Shown: positions 52,701 through 58,380 of the stretch, piece after piece
Position numbering within the stretch: the first letter of the stretch is position 1
Layout: each line of letters starts with the position of its first letter
From: Loripinus fragilis
Lineage: Eukaryota; Mollusca; Bivalvia; Lucinida; Lucinidae
Length of the DNA stretch: 64,000 nt
Reading direction: 5' to 3'
Assembly: GCA_964019695.1 (NCBI GenBank)
Contig: OZ026525.1
Coordinates: forward strand, 62,652,253-62,716,252
Made by a program: the position numbers and the translations under genes
The notes under the pieces: generated by a model
The model's database searches: none
Told to the model about the DNA's origin: nothing
The model's input: only the letters and a program-made list of their open reading frames with translations

Positions 52701-53828
52701 CCTACCCTGAACCATACTTTGTGTAAGCGAACAGCAAAGGCTATTTGTTCAAATACGCAAAATCTTTATGTATAGTCTTCTATATATACCAAAATCTCAA
52801 GTGCTGCATCAAAATTCTAGCTGCATCGAAATTTAGTCTCCGTGATCAAAAAGCCCGGACACACACCCTTGCTCTATTATTATATTGTAAAATACAGTTT
52901 AAAGACAACCATATTAGGGAACGGAAACATGGTTAGGTATAATCTTTTCCTTACCTTATCAGTGAAGCTCCACCCCTTCTCCGTAACAAACCAATCTACT
53001 ACTGTTGTAGATATAACGTCTTCAAGCCCCTTCAACTTCCTCACAATCAAAGTTTGATGGGCGAATGGACAAGCCAATGACACGTACAGATGGTACCGTC
53101 CTTGTTCAGCTTTAAACCCGTTAGATCCATCCGCTATAGGAATAAAAATGCAATACATCATGGACAACACAAATGCAAACACATATTTGATATTTTATTG
53201 GTTCATACTCAACCAGTCTAATTTGATTATTGAAATCTTTTGGAGCATCGTAGACCTCTACGCAAAAGGATCTACATTGTTCCAAAATATTTTATCAAGG
53301 CTGCACTAGGTCTATTATTAACTAAAAGAGGTTACTGGTTGATATTTAAAAATGCTGAATATAGTTTGTACGATAGTTGAAACCCAGCATGATCAAAAAG
53401 TTAAAATAGAAAGTTTGATTCAGCACAAACGGGGTTTCCCTCTTCTTATTAACTCAATTATTTGCTTTTCTGTGAGAAACGATTTATTCAGAATGTATAA
53501 CTTTAATTCTAGAAGTATATTGCAACTACAGTTAAACCTGTGTAAAACGGCCACTCAAAATAGACAAAACAAAGAATTTAATGACAAATGGTAGCTTAAT
53601 GAAGGTCGAAAGTATTGCAGAATGCCCCCCTTTGAGCATTCTGCATGACCTGCATTAAGTGATAATTGGTATTGAAAAAACAAAATTTCGGCCTTTTTGA
53701 GAGTGGCTGTTTTACACAGGTTTTACTGTATAATAAGCCTTACCAGATACCCAATTTCTAAAGGTTCTAGCAGGCCAAATAAATTCCCCTTCTCCCCCAA
53801 TGGTGTCATCCATCATTTTCCTTTCTAT
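28740..53828 (-). CDS. Glutathionyl-hydroquinone reductase (xi-class glutathione transferase), eight exons
   Basis: Enzyme that reduces glutathionyl-(hydro)quinones to hydroquinones with glutathione; relatives are bacterial YqjG/PcpF and yeast ECM4. Exons in coding order: 53828-53744, 53133-52955, 52337-52265, 50974-50776, 37193-37100, 35710-35594, 34234-34118, 28844-28740. Every junction is GT/AG and all phases agree, giving 322 residues plus TGA. The thioredoxin-like N-terminal half has TFRNWVSADG and the catalytic [10 protein letters not shown], with Cys near residue 50; bacterial enzymes have [44 protein letters not shown], the [20 protein letters not shown] junction and the C-terminal [12 protein letters not shown] follow in family order. 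The true start may be ATG 53816 (residue 5) or lie in an unseen upstream exon, because exon 1 is preceded by an acceptor-like TTTTCAG. Intron 4 holds the retroelement in the opposite orientation. Confidence 0.9.
29213..32963. mobile_element. Possible 3.75-kb TIR element in GS-HQR intron 7
   Basis: CACACAGCGGAAAAAGTTAA at the left and TTAACTTTTGACGCTGTG at the right are inverted over about 40 bp with mismatches. A second inverted pair is GGACGTGTAACGG (29340) and CCGTTACACGTCC (32361). The ends differ by two bases, so the borders are approximate. The inside holds a CT microsatellite and non-coding repeat-like sequence, with no transposase ORF. Confidence 0.45.
31732..31785. repeat. (CT)n microsatellite
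   Basis: About 27 uninterrupted CT units. The plus and minus ORFs over it are low-complexity artefacts. Confidence 0.95.
32964..34117 (-). other. GS-HQR intron 7, exon-proximal part
   Basis: A short (CA)n at 33084-33104, then AT-rich sequence with no supported coding exon. Small ORFs at 33606-33803 and 33766-33999 have no family features. Confidence 0.5.
34118..34234 (-). CDS. GS-HQR exon 7
   Basis: Acceptor GTCTTTCAG at 34237-34235 and donor GTAAGT from 34117. 39 codons in phase 0: [20 protein letters not shown] and the segment up to EHIVKYYY, matching the alpha-helical C-terminal half of the family. Confidence 0.9.
34406..34466. repeat. Hairpin, stem CAGCTCATCGCCATCTCC
   Basis: The stem at 34415-34432 pairs with GGAGATGGCGTTGAGCTG at 34439-34456, with a 6-nt loop and further pairing outside. 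It lies in intron 6 of GS-HQR. Probable tiny MITE. Confidence 0.6.
35384..35590 (+). mobile_element. tRNA-derived SINE, copy 3, abutting the exon 6 splice donor
   Basis: Starts GGAAGCACAGTGGCTCAGTG and has the shared body CTTAGTACTGGTTCAACCCA, ending in a CAAA-rich tail at 35590. The 7-bp TAAAGTG is found before it (35377-35383) and after it (35596-35602); the latter lies inside GS-HQR exon 6. Only the splice donor dinucleotide and two exon bases separate tail and duplication. It is more diverged than the other copies. Confidence 0.8.
35594..35710 (-). CDS. GS-HQR exon 6
   Basis: Acceptor GTAATTTAG before GTTGAACTTA at 35710; donor AAG|GTATTTG at 35594/35593. 39 codons, phase 0, including [17 protein letters not shown] and DWVYHGHFK. 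The donor is immediately followed on the coding strand by the reversed tail of a SINE. Confidence 0.9.
35820..36120. repeat. Possible decayed tRNA-derived repeat
   Basis: On the plus strand, CAGGTTCGATTCCCAACTTC near 35918 resembles a tRNA B box, followed by sequence that ends with a direct repeat of AAATATAACAGTGCAAA (35888 and 36106). It creates a 132-codon minus ORF that I do not accept as a gene. Identity uncertain. Confidence 0.3.
36270..37099 (-). other. GS-HQR intron 5, exon 5-proximal part
   Basis: AT-rich with no supported exon or bounded repeat. A hairpin-like GCAAACAGTTTGGACCCAGA unit at 35243 and a relic at 36125 belong to a small hairpin family also seen at 23.9 and 29.0 kb. Confidence 0.4.
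37100..37193 (-). CDS. GS-HQR exon 5
   Basis: Acceptor TTATTTCAG and donor GTAAC. The first base completes the proline codon of WIDP from exon 4. It reads [20 protein letters not shown] then [11 protein letters not shown], the conserved NNGVYKxGFAxxQxAY segment. Confidence 0.9.
37696..37699. repeat. Left target-site duplication of the retroelement (AACG)
   Basis: AACG directly precedes the 5' LTR, and an identical AACG follows the 3' LTR at 48119-48122. Four-base duplications are normal for Ty3/Gypsy integration. The 5' LTR lacks the first two bases of TGTATAAAG, probably a GT slip in what would have been AACGTGTATAAAG. Confidence 0.75.
37700..38440 (+). repeat. 5' LTR
   Basis: 741 bp, begins TATAAAGTAGTC (first TG lost) and ends CTACCTTACA. 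Three inverted CCAAT boxes (ATTGG near 38018, 38107 and 38171), an E-box CACGTG (38216-38221), TATATAAG (38231-38238) and AATAAA (38325-38330) suggest U3, promoter, a short R and U5. Compared with the 3' LTR: one clear G/A change in TTATTGTTTTTC, a 4-bp length difference near 37937, and small changes near 38191. Confidence 0.93.
38231..38238 (+). promoter_or_regulatory. LTR TATA box
   Basis: TATATAAG followed about 90 bp later by AATAAA at 38325, the usual spacing of an LTR promoter and its poly(A) signal around a short R region. The counterpart in the 3' LTR is at 47909-47916. Confidence 0.6.
38454..38471 (+). other. Primer-binding site, tRNA-His type
   Basis: TGGTGCCGTGACCAGGAT, 13 bp after the 5' LTR. 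From memory, animal tRNA-His has the acceptor strand GCCGTGA and ends TCACGGCACCA, to which this site is complementary; some vertebrate endogenous retroviruses use the same primer. The 13-bp spacing from the LTR is a little long. Confidence 0.7.
38655..39548 (+). CDS. gag: gag-like polyprotein of the retroelement
   Basis: 297 codons from an ATG in good context (TATCATGG). The N-terminal two thirds resemble the retrotransposon gag capsid domain (core around [19 protein letters not shown], then helices with [12 protein letters not shown] and [13 protein letters not shown]). Two CCHC zinc knuckles follow: [14 protein letters not shown] and [14 protein letters not shown], both CX2CX4HX4C, which bind the genomic RNA. 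It ends TAG at 39546. The pol frame is open from 39509, overlapping the gag end by 40 bp in the -1 frame. Confidence 0.93.
   Translation: MEPENDTGVEGVFQYLAREMANVSSALNAQGVSQIVQCFDGNPKNFRDWVKQIEKYCKLTGLPEARKRLIAYQSSKGAVSGFINRYMEAFPQSTWAELKTELANKFSDVTDSRYALSLLRSIRQKPGENIQLYAERILSLAEEAFVGQGGDVVERQLIDTFVDGLVGNDALKMKILRDNPDTLQGAIATATKEQNLRARANLSSHYHSPYKSDRKEEPMEIDHYRPLRCFKCKKTGHSSKTCRNVHILNDAKRKNPNIICWGCGQEGHILRLCKQDSYGRTERPRTGQEFRRTQQEN
39509..43603 (+). CDS. pol: pol polyprotein: protease, reverse transcriptase, RNase H, integrase
   Basis: Open in the -1 frame relative to gag, so probably made by frameshifting; the first ATG is at 39596 and residues are numbered from it. Protease active site DTGA at 33-36. 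RT with LDLKSGHWQ, and YLDD at 453-456. RNase H catalytic Asp in LYTDASG at 602. Integrase zinc finger HYDDNGHMG...CTVCQA from about 850; catalytic D920, D980 and E1016, with 35 residues between the last two, the retroviral spacing. A GPY/F-like GPASY at about 1160 follows. After about 1200 there is a highly acidic Ser/Asp/Glu tail of about 130 residues. No stop codon interrupts it, and all catalytic residues are present. Confidence 0.95.
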   Translation, partial: DRSRIQTDTAGKLDSSLHVEADARGRNKRMSENIPTYKITLAGSPNSCVIKIGKTKFRSLVDTGAEVSLMHRRVYDSLLVKPKLQFKRINLSGVSGGALKIDGCINLKFTIGGIEMQHMFYVVKDMSRNLILGTDWLRQHGVRIYYDLGCMRIENKRYVNLEEDIHVSSVARIKYNTVLKPHSATICYAKVRPNPDLPVRVDYQISAVEKGFTCREPGLEVVDSVSRLGKDRSIPILVTNSTGKFIRIRRHGPIARVEQLTGQGLAEVNSVIKGQKFDSTMDLKDLHVADKYRDNIEPLILRNSDLFASKDTELGHTDTVRMKIDTGSADPIKLRPYRTPLNNRKIIDETIDEMLDAKVIRRSRSPWSFPVVIVDKKDGSKRFCVDFRKLNQVTKKNSYPLPVIDDILALLGKAKYFTSLDLKSGHWQVLMNESDKEKTAFACHRGLFEFNVMPFGLSNAPAVFQELMSVVLQGLGDFAIAYLDDILVFSPTLEDHLQHLDTIFDRLRKHDLKLKLKKCNFLESETNYLGFIIGKDGIKPDPKKVEAIRSLPIPTCVREVRSFIGMSSYYRRFIPNFSEIAEPIIALTKKHAHYKWSAKHDEAFQYLKDSLSVVPLLAYPDTNKPYTLYTDASGTCIGACLTQSCDMADDEIPNVSNEKPIYYLSHKLSKTQCKWSTVEKEAYAIHFALQRLDHYLHGAQFVIKTDHKPLKYLLESPMQNKKIQLWALSMAGYNCTIEYIAGTTNTCADLLSRRPDEPGRCQEENLTEELDLDVNDNTFQVDVINSNEFEPKKFASCDVPFDDSLVKPDDCLPGLDMISEQNKDDELLELKTILVHGEPSKEVQRRYLVVDNVVYYLTDPDGDTVLRLYVPKHLRALVVKQYHDDNGHMGVQKTFDCIRQKYFWPNLFKELYQYVSSCTVCQARSLQKIRQPLQETDIPPYPMAKLSLDLSGPYSKTMSGNKYIIAFVDWFSGWPEAFAVPDKTADTVAHLLIEEIFPRFGCPLQIVTDNGSENVNKVVQETMRSLNIHHVQTSVCHPQSNAKVERFHRTLHDVLAKKLTENQQTWDLFLNQALAAIRFNISVSSKFSPFFLLYNRDVVLPIDNLMKPRRKYQGEELHQIALQEQHKSFTLVRKHLKKAKKTQAKYADRGTKKIEFQVNDTVYYKNNQRKGKLDCKWKPYYRIIEKTGPASYVIKNQLDGSTSRVHAEMLRAANIDEWVIPTSTDGRPLRKTAYVIPPEDSSDEEFSDTDQEGPYEKLAKKYQKERDDSDEEDNIPLMELAKRLKARDAMKQEENEESNRDSSVDESRGSVERSIDFDPEVDSGSETESYFDADDAMSVDGVDICTLSNLELGDKASPENDSKN
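43760..45829 (+). CDS. env: env-like membrane glycoprotein
   Basis: Open from 43760 (GTG), but the likely start is ATG 43829, giving 666 residues. A TTTTGTGTGTATTTTCAG acceptor-like stretch ends at 43808, 20 bp before that ATG, so a spliced env mRNA is likely, as in insect errantiviruses. Residues 1-20 look like a signal peptide. A furin-type site RSKR is at 120-123, followed by a glycine-containing hydrophobic stretch with [10 protein letters not shown], resembling the region after the cleavage site in F-like Env proteins (short N-terminal, long C-terminal subunit). Helical heptad-like sequence follows. A transmembrane segment is at about 571-593, with a tail of about 70 residues. Intact; receptor and function unknown. 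Confidence 0.85.
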   Translation: MVFPTNLWILFLCVFSGCNRSCNMGHTFLTIFALIGCTSCLVVHENVVFHKTNEVSLNHARWLVTFIHDLRPFEVFINKISKDLESSNEIMLTLTEWYRQHNFTTYHSTFKSLNDEIGLLNDTYKTVKDNFVDYQTLQSDHERSKRSLLPIVGQAMSLLFGTVSDLDLEMIQRSVHDLATNQESIIHNLEQSMTLLNLSRIQIAENRRAIMDLVECVMNLDDKIKELATYTTTHFVRLEQFVNTYFQFKLILEEIRQSTQNAFIYIENLRTELNMLSLSHLSPSTISPKNLRALLLDVKDKLPVSMQLPADPESNIWYFYNTLTCTAYLDGHKILIVLTIPLLDRKEIYEIYKIHNLPLPKNQKLTSEAKTLNAVAKYDISAEALMINEDRTKYTLLSGKDYYACNNRYMPFCNPKSPIYQINLSKSCVISLFLKNKENVQRDCKSMVYLNSRLPIAEYVHSGVWIVATSDVMKFTIVCQDRSGMQGEVVVHPPLGVIRLDMTCGAANDYLSLPPYYEKKVRGHIWDAWGSLLKLRNITHFSLWENFTSNFPNLTTIEISNDLMNLREIAMPAFIDYVHNYRKVDEHGGSVSSWSFVVMIFGTCVFILILIFMYKKCFHEKVKVYFGERLADCCGNKNVVTSSLSVVENGLVSSEHDKIVRRKSGRQPTSAPDQKEAKVLLASLENMKK
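43791..43809 (+). promoter_or_regulatory. Candidate env splice acceptor
   Basis: Pyrimidine-rich tract with the AG at 43807-43808, followed by G. It is placed just before the first good env ATG (43829). The matching donor in the 5' leader could not be fixed by eye. Confidence 0.45.
45830..46377 (+). other. Retroelement region between env and the 3' ORF
   Basis: AT-rich, no long frame. A weak acceptor-like TTATACAG ends at 46375, two bases before the ATG of the next ORF. Confidence 0.5.
46378..46650 (+). CDS. Small ORF between env and 3' LTR, unknown function
   Basis: 90 codons from ATG (TTATGG context) to TAG. I do not recognise a family. It is soluble-looking, with a helical, charged N-terminal half ([17 protein letters not shown], then [14 protein letters not shown]) and an acidic C terminus (EQDDPIQID). 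There is no signal peptide or membrane segment. It sits where complex retroviruses keep accessory genes. It could be a real accessory gene or a surviving chance ORF; length alone is not decisive in AT-rich DNA. Confidence 0.45.
   Translation: MDKLYNIQQLKKCFGQQTKFYILDISKAIKLLDEIEQSLDDTIIWKLQAENNIWLKYTPMEEPTECNRQGDNNFVFYHGTGEQDDPIQID
46651..47321 (+). other. Retroelement 3' untranslated region, GT-rich
   Basis: No long ORF on the sense strand. Rich in TGTG and GATG words. No purine tract of the kind used to prime plus-strand synthesis is visible next to the 3' LTR. Confidence 0.5.
47322..47357 (+). other. GAAA-capped stem-loop directly upstream of the 3' LTR
   Basis: AGAGTTTCACTTAATT (47322-47337), loop GAAA (47338-47341), AATTAAGTCAAACTCT (47342-47357): 15 of 16 positions pair, with one C/C mismatch, and a G/U extension outside. 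It ends 13 bp before the LTR. Role unknown. Confidence 0.7.
47371..48118 (+). repeat. 3' LTR
   Basis: 748 bp, TGTATAAAG to CCTTACA, with canonical TG/CA ends. Nearly identical to the 5' LTR; small differences are listed there. Preceded by GGTTTGGGCG rather than a purine run. AACG follows. Confidence 0.95.
48305..48465. repeat. Palindromic element, GGGATAACCAT ends
   Basis: GGGATAACCATATTC ... GGAGGTATATAG at the left pairs with CTATATCC-like ATATACCTCC ... GAAAATGGTTATCCCC at the right. The centre GGCTCCGCTTACGCGTCGCCG is GC-rich. About 160 bp, non-coding. Confidence 0.6.
48491..50206. mobile_element. Foldback element with about 510-bp inverted arms
   Basis: The left arm starts CAAGGGTGGTAAACCTAGGA and the right arm ends TCCTAGGTTTACCACCCGTG. 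The arms pair, with mismatches, over roughly 48491-49000 and 49700-50206. TATAA flanks both sides (48486-48490 and 50207-50211). The arms carry repeated CGTGGTAGTT motifs. The 700-bp loop has no recognised transposase. It lies in GS-HQR intron 4. Confidence 0.8.
50318..50645. repeat. Dispersed palindromic repeat, copy 2
   Basis: GAGGATCTTACATGAGTG start, palindrome AAATGCGAGGCTTGCCGAGC with ATTTTATCTC, and ATAAACCACTAGT-type inner motif near the end. Same family as 3048-3372. It lies between the foldback element and GS-HQR exon 4. An 86-codon ORF across it is not a gene. Confidence 0.65.
50776..50974 (-). CDS. GS-HQR exon 4
   Basis: Acceptor TCTTTTTCAG before ATTTTAAAGG at 50974, donor CC|GTAAGTG at 50776/50775. 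199 bp; two bases complete an Asp codon at the start and two begin the Pro codon at the end. Includes [28 protein letters not shown], and the segment to LNKWIDP. Confidence 0.9.
51743..51941 (+). mobile_element. tRNA-derived SINE, copy 4
   Basis: 199 bp, starts GGGAGCGCAGTGGCTCAGTG, ends in the AAATCAAAACAAA tail. The 13-bp duplication ACAGTGGTCCAAC lies at 51730-51742 and 51942-51954. Low divergence from copies 2 and 5. Confidence 0.9.
52040..52110. repeat. Short palindrome, AAGGCTCAGGCGAGCC core
   Basis: GCAACGAAGGCTCAGGCGAG pairs with CTCGCCAGAACTTTCGCTGC with mismatches. Related to 16440-16525. Confidence 0.45.
52265..52337 (-). CDS. GS-HQR exon 3
   Basis: 73-bp exon between TTCTCATTTCAG and GTATGC. 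Reads [20 protein letters not shown] and KADP, then one base of the next codon. It corresponds to the variable loop and LY/VYLxADP region before VPVLWDK. Too short for an ORF search to show. Confidence 0.85.
52955..53133 (-). CDS. GS-HQR exon 2 (catalytic cysteine)
   Basis: Acceptor TATTCCTATAG at 53134, donor AAG|GTAAGG at 52955/52954. Contains [20 protein letters not shown] followed by H, with the Cys codon at 53071-53069. KGLEDVIS and KGWSFTDK follow. The family motif is usually CPWAH; here the Trp is Phe. Confidence 0.92.
53529..53728. mobile_element. TA-flanked 200-bp MITE, 15 bp from the GS-HQR exon 1 donor
   Basis: CAGTTAAACCTGTGTAAAAC at the left, GTTTTACACAGGTTTTACTG at the right, TA on both sides. 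Ends resemble pogo/Tigger-like elements, but the family is not certain. It lies in GS-HQR intron 1. Confidence 0.75.
53744..53828 (-). CDS. GS-HQR first recognised exon
   Basis: 85 bp between TTTTCAG and TCTG|GTAAGG. Reads [19 protein letters not shown] then RTFRNWVS, and one base joining exon 2. GEF and TFRNW are conserved. An ATG at 53816 could be the start. Otherwise a short upstream exon exists that I could not find. Confidence 0.8.
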
Positions 53829-54935
53829 CTGAAAATTTAAACAAAGCATGCATGCGGGAATATACTCGGATAAGTCAACACTAATAAACATATGAAAATC
53901 AAAGCACTGAGAGTACTGGTGGGGACGGCTGCATTGAAGCGTTCAAATAGGGAGGTTGCTAGTTAGATATCTTTTCTATAACCTGCAAATGGAAACTGGA
54001 AGTCCCGTATCTGATGTAGGGTCAAACATATTGCCACAAAGTGAAATGGGAAAGCAATCTTTCTGACGACATTTGCATTTGTTCATTGAACAAAAACAGC
54101 CTTTTTTGGGGGAGAGTTTATCAAATGTAATCCATTATTGAACAATGCAAGAAACCAGATGGTAATTGCTAACTTAAGAAGTGAATAATCAAACTTTATC
54201 TTCAAACGCTTTTATTATAGAGTGTTAAAATGATCCCTCAATAAATGTTTGTGAAAGCTCTTCAGGCAGGTAAGCGGTAAACAATTTTCTCTTAACTTTG
54301 TTTGGCACAACCAAAACTAAACAGTTGTAATTTGTTTCCTAATACCGTGGCATGTTTTTTTTTCTCCTTCAGATTTCCATTTGGTTTCTGTTGGTTAAAG
54401 ATCTTATGAGGATGAGGGAAAGTGTTTCCTAGTATCTTACCTAATACAAATCCACCCACTTATTCAAAGAAATCAATGATTATCAAGAACTGATTTAATA
54501 AAGTTCTGTCCACTTTTGTATATGTTTTTCCTACTTTTACTTAATCGCCACCATAGACATTATGTGCAAGCTTGAATGAAGTCTCTTAATGGCAGAGCCA
54601 AACCAATTGAATAATTTTGGTAGAGTGCATCATTAGGGCCAAGTTTGTGAAATTATTGTACATTTTGATTCAGGAGGAGAAATCATTCAAAGGCATTTCT
54701 TATCTGGAGCTTTTGCGGATCCATTGTTCAGTGGAGTTGAACCACTTGTGCAAAATTGGTAGAAGACACCATAGGGGACAGTTCTGTGAAATTAACTTGC
54801 TTTTGGGCCAGTTGTTCAGGAGGAAATTCTGTTAAAAGAAGTTTCTTAGCTAGAGCTCTGGCAGTCTTTTTGTTCAAAAGAGTGGAACATCTGGTCACGA
54901 ACCTGAAGGCCTAAAGTCACAGAAAGTAAGAAAAT
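53829..54935. other. Upstream of GS-HQR; diverged tandem repeat near 54.6-54.85 kb
   Basis: No supported exon. Two diverged units containing TTTGTGAAATTATTG / TCTGTGAAATTAACT and CAGGAGGAAATTCTG-like words lie at 54630-54850, a repeat of unknown type. Confidence 0.35.
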
Positions 54936-56109
54936 GAAATAGTACATGTTCTTCAAATACAAATGGTTCTATAAAATAACTGGTATTTCCGCCCAGCAAG
55001 GAATTATTTCAATTTCGGAAACATAAAGAAATCACATGGGGCAAGATCTAGGGAATGCAGGAGGTGAGGCAAAATAGTTACTTTTTCTTTCTTCAAAAAC
55101 ACTGTAACTATTTCACAGGCATGAGCAGGGCCATTGCCATGTAGAAGACAGATATGTTTAAAACCAGTGACAGGGCGTCGTTTCTGATATGTTTAGGCTT
55201 CTCCAGAACTATATGTCTTTGTAGCCCTTTCCAGTGATGTTTTTGCCCTTTTCCACCAGTACTTTCATTGCGACTCCTTCACCAGAGAAGAAAATTGCAT
55301 ACCAAACCTTCCTTGCACTTAAAGACCGTTTGACAATTATTGGGCGTCTGCTATGTTTAGTGGTCAAGATTTTATTGCTAACCTTTCTGACCAGCTCAAA
55401 TTAATAGACCCGATTTTCATCACCTGGGACGACATTGGCAAACTGCTTTTTGTCATAAGTTTGAAACATTTTAAGCAGCTTTTTGGCCACTAAAACCCTT
55501 TGTCTGTTTTGCTCATCAGTCAACAGATGTGGCACCCATCTAGCAAAAATATTTCGGACTTTTAAATGTTTCTTCAAAATAAAGTGAACCGTTGATAGTG
55601 ACATGCCTACTTTTCATGCAATATCACAAACTGTAAATCTGGCATCTCCTTCAATGATTTCCTTCATTTTTGAAACGATTTCTTTACAAGCTGCGAATTT
55701 TCGCCTTCCTGATTTTGGTGCATTTTTGATGGACTCTAAGCCAGATTAAATTTTATTTTTCCAGCGCCTAACTGTGTCATAAGACACACAAGAAGGTCCG
55801 TAAGTAGTAGAAAGTTCAATCATCAGCTGCTTCAAAGAACAGACAAGTTATGAGCGAGCTTTGATGTAACCCCTTATTTCATCTTTCTGGTTGACTCTTC
55901 TACATGTACCAACTATTTTTATTACAGTGGTCAATGACTGCGTGTATTAATATGGCAAATTTTGTGTCTTACATTAAGTCTAACGTGCACATTTATACAC
56001 CGTTGTGTAGACCTTAAATAAACCTATATAGGTATATATTGGCTTTTATCGTGTCCCACGTGGATATTGAGATATAGGACAATAAGCAATTCATTTCGAA
56101 CATCCCTCG
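54936..56109 (-). pseudogene. Degenerate mariner-type transposase and its 5' terminus
   Basis: On the minus strand, pieces of a mariner transposase occur in order: a helix-turn-helix region (SGRRKFAACKEIVSKMKEII), LSTVHFILKKHL, ARWVPHLLTDEQ, VVPGDEN, LLHGNGPAHACEI, HSLDLAPCDFFMF. Stop codons interrupt several places (for example after GLKQ-like text near 55845, before LSTV near 55620, and after ENRVY at 55400). The second catalytic Asp of HDN reads Gly. The element's start is marked by CGAGGGATGTTCGAAATGAA, reading leftward from 56109 beside TA. The other end was not found. A dead relic. Confidence 0.8.
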
Positions 56110-56239
56110 TAGGTACCATCATTAAAGTGTGCCCGCAAACGCTCACATTGTTGAACTCGCCACTGTCGTTAAAACCCAAATGATTCTAAAAAGGAAATAA
56201 GACGTCCTAGATTTTGACCTCTATCCTCAAAGAAATGAA

Positions 56240-56990
56240 TATTTTGGGGATATGAAGATATATGGATATTTTTTTTTGGAGGGGGGGTCACTATATTTAG
56301 GTGTAATTTCTATGCATTTTAGGTCTTTTCTTTACGTCAAGGATTTTTTGGGGGTTGCTAAAATTTCAAATATTTTTGAGGTCCTTTAAATTCCTGATAT
56401 TTCTTGGGGGTGAATGGTAGGAGCTGGGCCAGACCCTTCGTATGAAGAAAAAAAGAGTTACCCACCCCTCCCAAGCCCCCTGGGACACGCAAATACTATT
56501 CTGTGACAAGAATACACTTTTACAAAGAGGCTCTGTCTACACTAAGAAATTGAAGCGGTTGATTGGGCAGGCTGGCTGACTGACTGATTGATTGACTGAC
56601 TGAGAAAGCTAGCAGACAGACAGCTATATTGTGCTGCATACTGCTCTAAAACACTGGTCAGCTATTTGGCGGGAGGGGGGGTGTGGCACACTGATATTAT
56701 CATATATAAGTAGGTTCTGTCCATTTTTTGAGATTCAAAATTTTGAATTACATTTTTTGTTTTGGGGGGGGGGGGGGGGGAGGGGGGCAGGAGATCAGAA
56801 AAATAAATATGTTTGGAGATATGATGGAATTATGATTTATTTTTTTTACGTTTTGGGGGGTCATTTCTATCAATTTAGGGCTTTTTAAGGTCAATGTTCA
56901 GATTATGTTTTTGGGGTCGCTAAAGTTCGAATATGTTTTGGGTATGCCTGATATTCCTTATATTTTGGGGGTCAGTTCGCGAAGATCTTA
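56240..56990. repeat. Diverged tandem duplication, G-run rich
   Basis: Units near 56250-56420 and 56750-56990 share the order: G-run with GGTCA, TTTCTATNNATTTTAGG, AAGGTCAA-like, TTTTTGGGGGTNGCTAAA, CCTGATATTTC, GGGGGT. Long G homopolymers at 56763-56780. No gene. Confidence 0.5.
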
Positions 56991-56999
56991 ATAATAACT

Positions 57000-58380
57000 G
57001 AATCATATAATCCGTAGTCAGTTCTCACAATTCGTAGGCCTATCGGGAATTGGGATCAAAAAATTTAAACTATTCAAAACTTGGCCACGAATTCCCCGAT
57101 TCGAAAAATCGTGCTTGATTCATATCAAATTCCTAATGCCGCATTCTTGGACATTGTAACTGAATCGTAATCGATGCGGGTGCGTTCTTAGGCATTCGTA
57201 GCTACTCTCAACTCATTCGTGGGTAATCGGGATATTAAGACAAGCAATGAAACCAAGGAAGAGATAGTAGAAAGACTTTCCCTTAGAGTAACTACCCCAT
57301 CACGCGCATACATTCCAGCCTGTCCTGGAAGTTGAAACCGTCAAATTTGGCAGATTCAGGAGCACAATCAGGATCAGTCATTAGCTCATGGCTGGTGGTT
57401 TTGCTGATGGTGAGCTACCATATTTTTCCAAGTCAAAGAGCCAGGGCCAGGGCCTCTCGACATTAACGTAGTTGTTTTCTTCTAGCTACAGTCAGCCCTC
57501 TTTATAACGACACTGTTTGTTCCAAGCTATCTTTGACGTTAAAGTGAATTTGCTGTTATAAAGAATTCTGACCATTACAAGATTTCAACATAATAATCAT
57601 TTGGTAAAAGAAAATATTGTACAAATGAATTAAAATGCTATTATTCCAAATGTATATATCAGTTCAATTTCACATTGCATCAAAATGCACAAAACTTCCC
57701 ACTTATCAAGTGAGAAAGAAACTTGTTCATGCAAAAAGACCTTGTTCTGATCACAAAATTGTCTGACACATGGTAACAATTCTGTTATAATGAATTTATT
57801 TTCAATAGAAATTGTATATCTGTTCCCAGAAGTCACTGTCGGTGTCGTTAAGTGAATATTCTGTTATAAAGAGGGAATTTTAATGGAAACAGTCCGTTCC
57901 CAGCAATTTTATGTCGGATATTGAATATTCTGTTATAACAAGTGACGTTATAAAGAGTTTTGACTGTATATAAGTAGCTGTTTTAGACACACAAGTTGCA
58001 GGATTAATTTTTACAGCTGACAAACGAGGAACGTTCATTTTGGAACTGATCCCCTAAAGCATGGATGTTTTTTTTTTTTATAACTGTCGTTAGAGGTGAG
58101 AGAAAATCTCGTGAATCATCACGAATCGTCACGGATTTCTGTTAATTCGTACCCAATTTGGGCTGCATTCGGCGTATTCTCAACTAATTCGTGATCTATT
58201 CTTTAACTTATTAATAGGGTTATTGTACATGGTAGTGAATTTGGCACTCATGCCGAATCCAGACGAATCCTGCGAATATTCGTAACTGTTTCTTACCTAT
58301 TTCGTAACTGAATCGTAGAACATAACGAATTAATTGAAAAAAAAAATACAATTCTCCACGAATCCTAACATCGATTCTTG
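57000..58380. repeat. Repeat region rich in ATTCGT/ACGAAT words, split by a MITE
   Basis: Blocks at 57015-57245 and 58090-58380 both contain TCTCAACT-ATTCGTG and many ATTCG/CGAAT words. They look like two related pieces separated by the pogo-like MITE and unique sequence. The 148-codon minus ORF at 58220-58666 is a by-product and is not called. Confidence 0.4.
57489..57966. mobile_element. Pogo/Tigger-like MITE
   Basis: CAGTCAGCCCTCTTTATAAC at the left and GTTATAAAGAGTTTTGACTG at the right, TA on both sides. Internal GTTATAAAGAGGG and TGTCGTTA words are typical of Tigger-type elements. 478 bp, no ORF. Confidence 0.75.
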
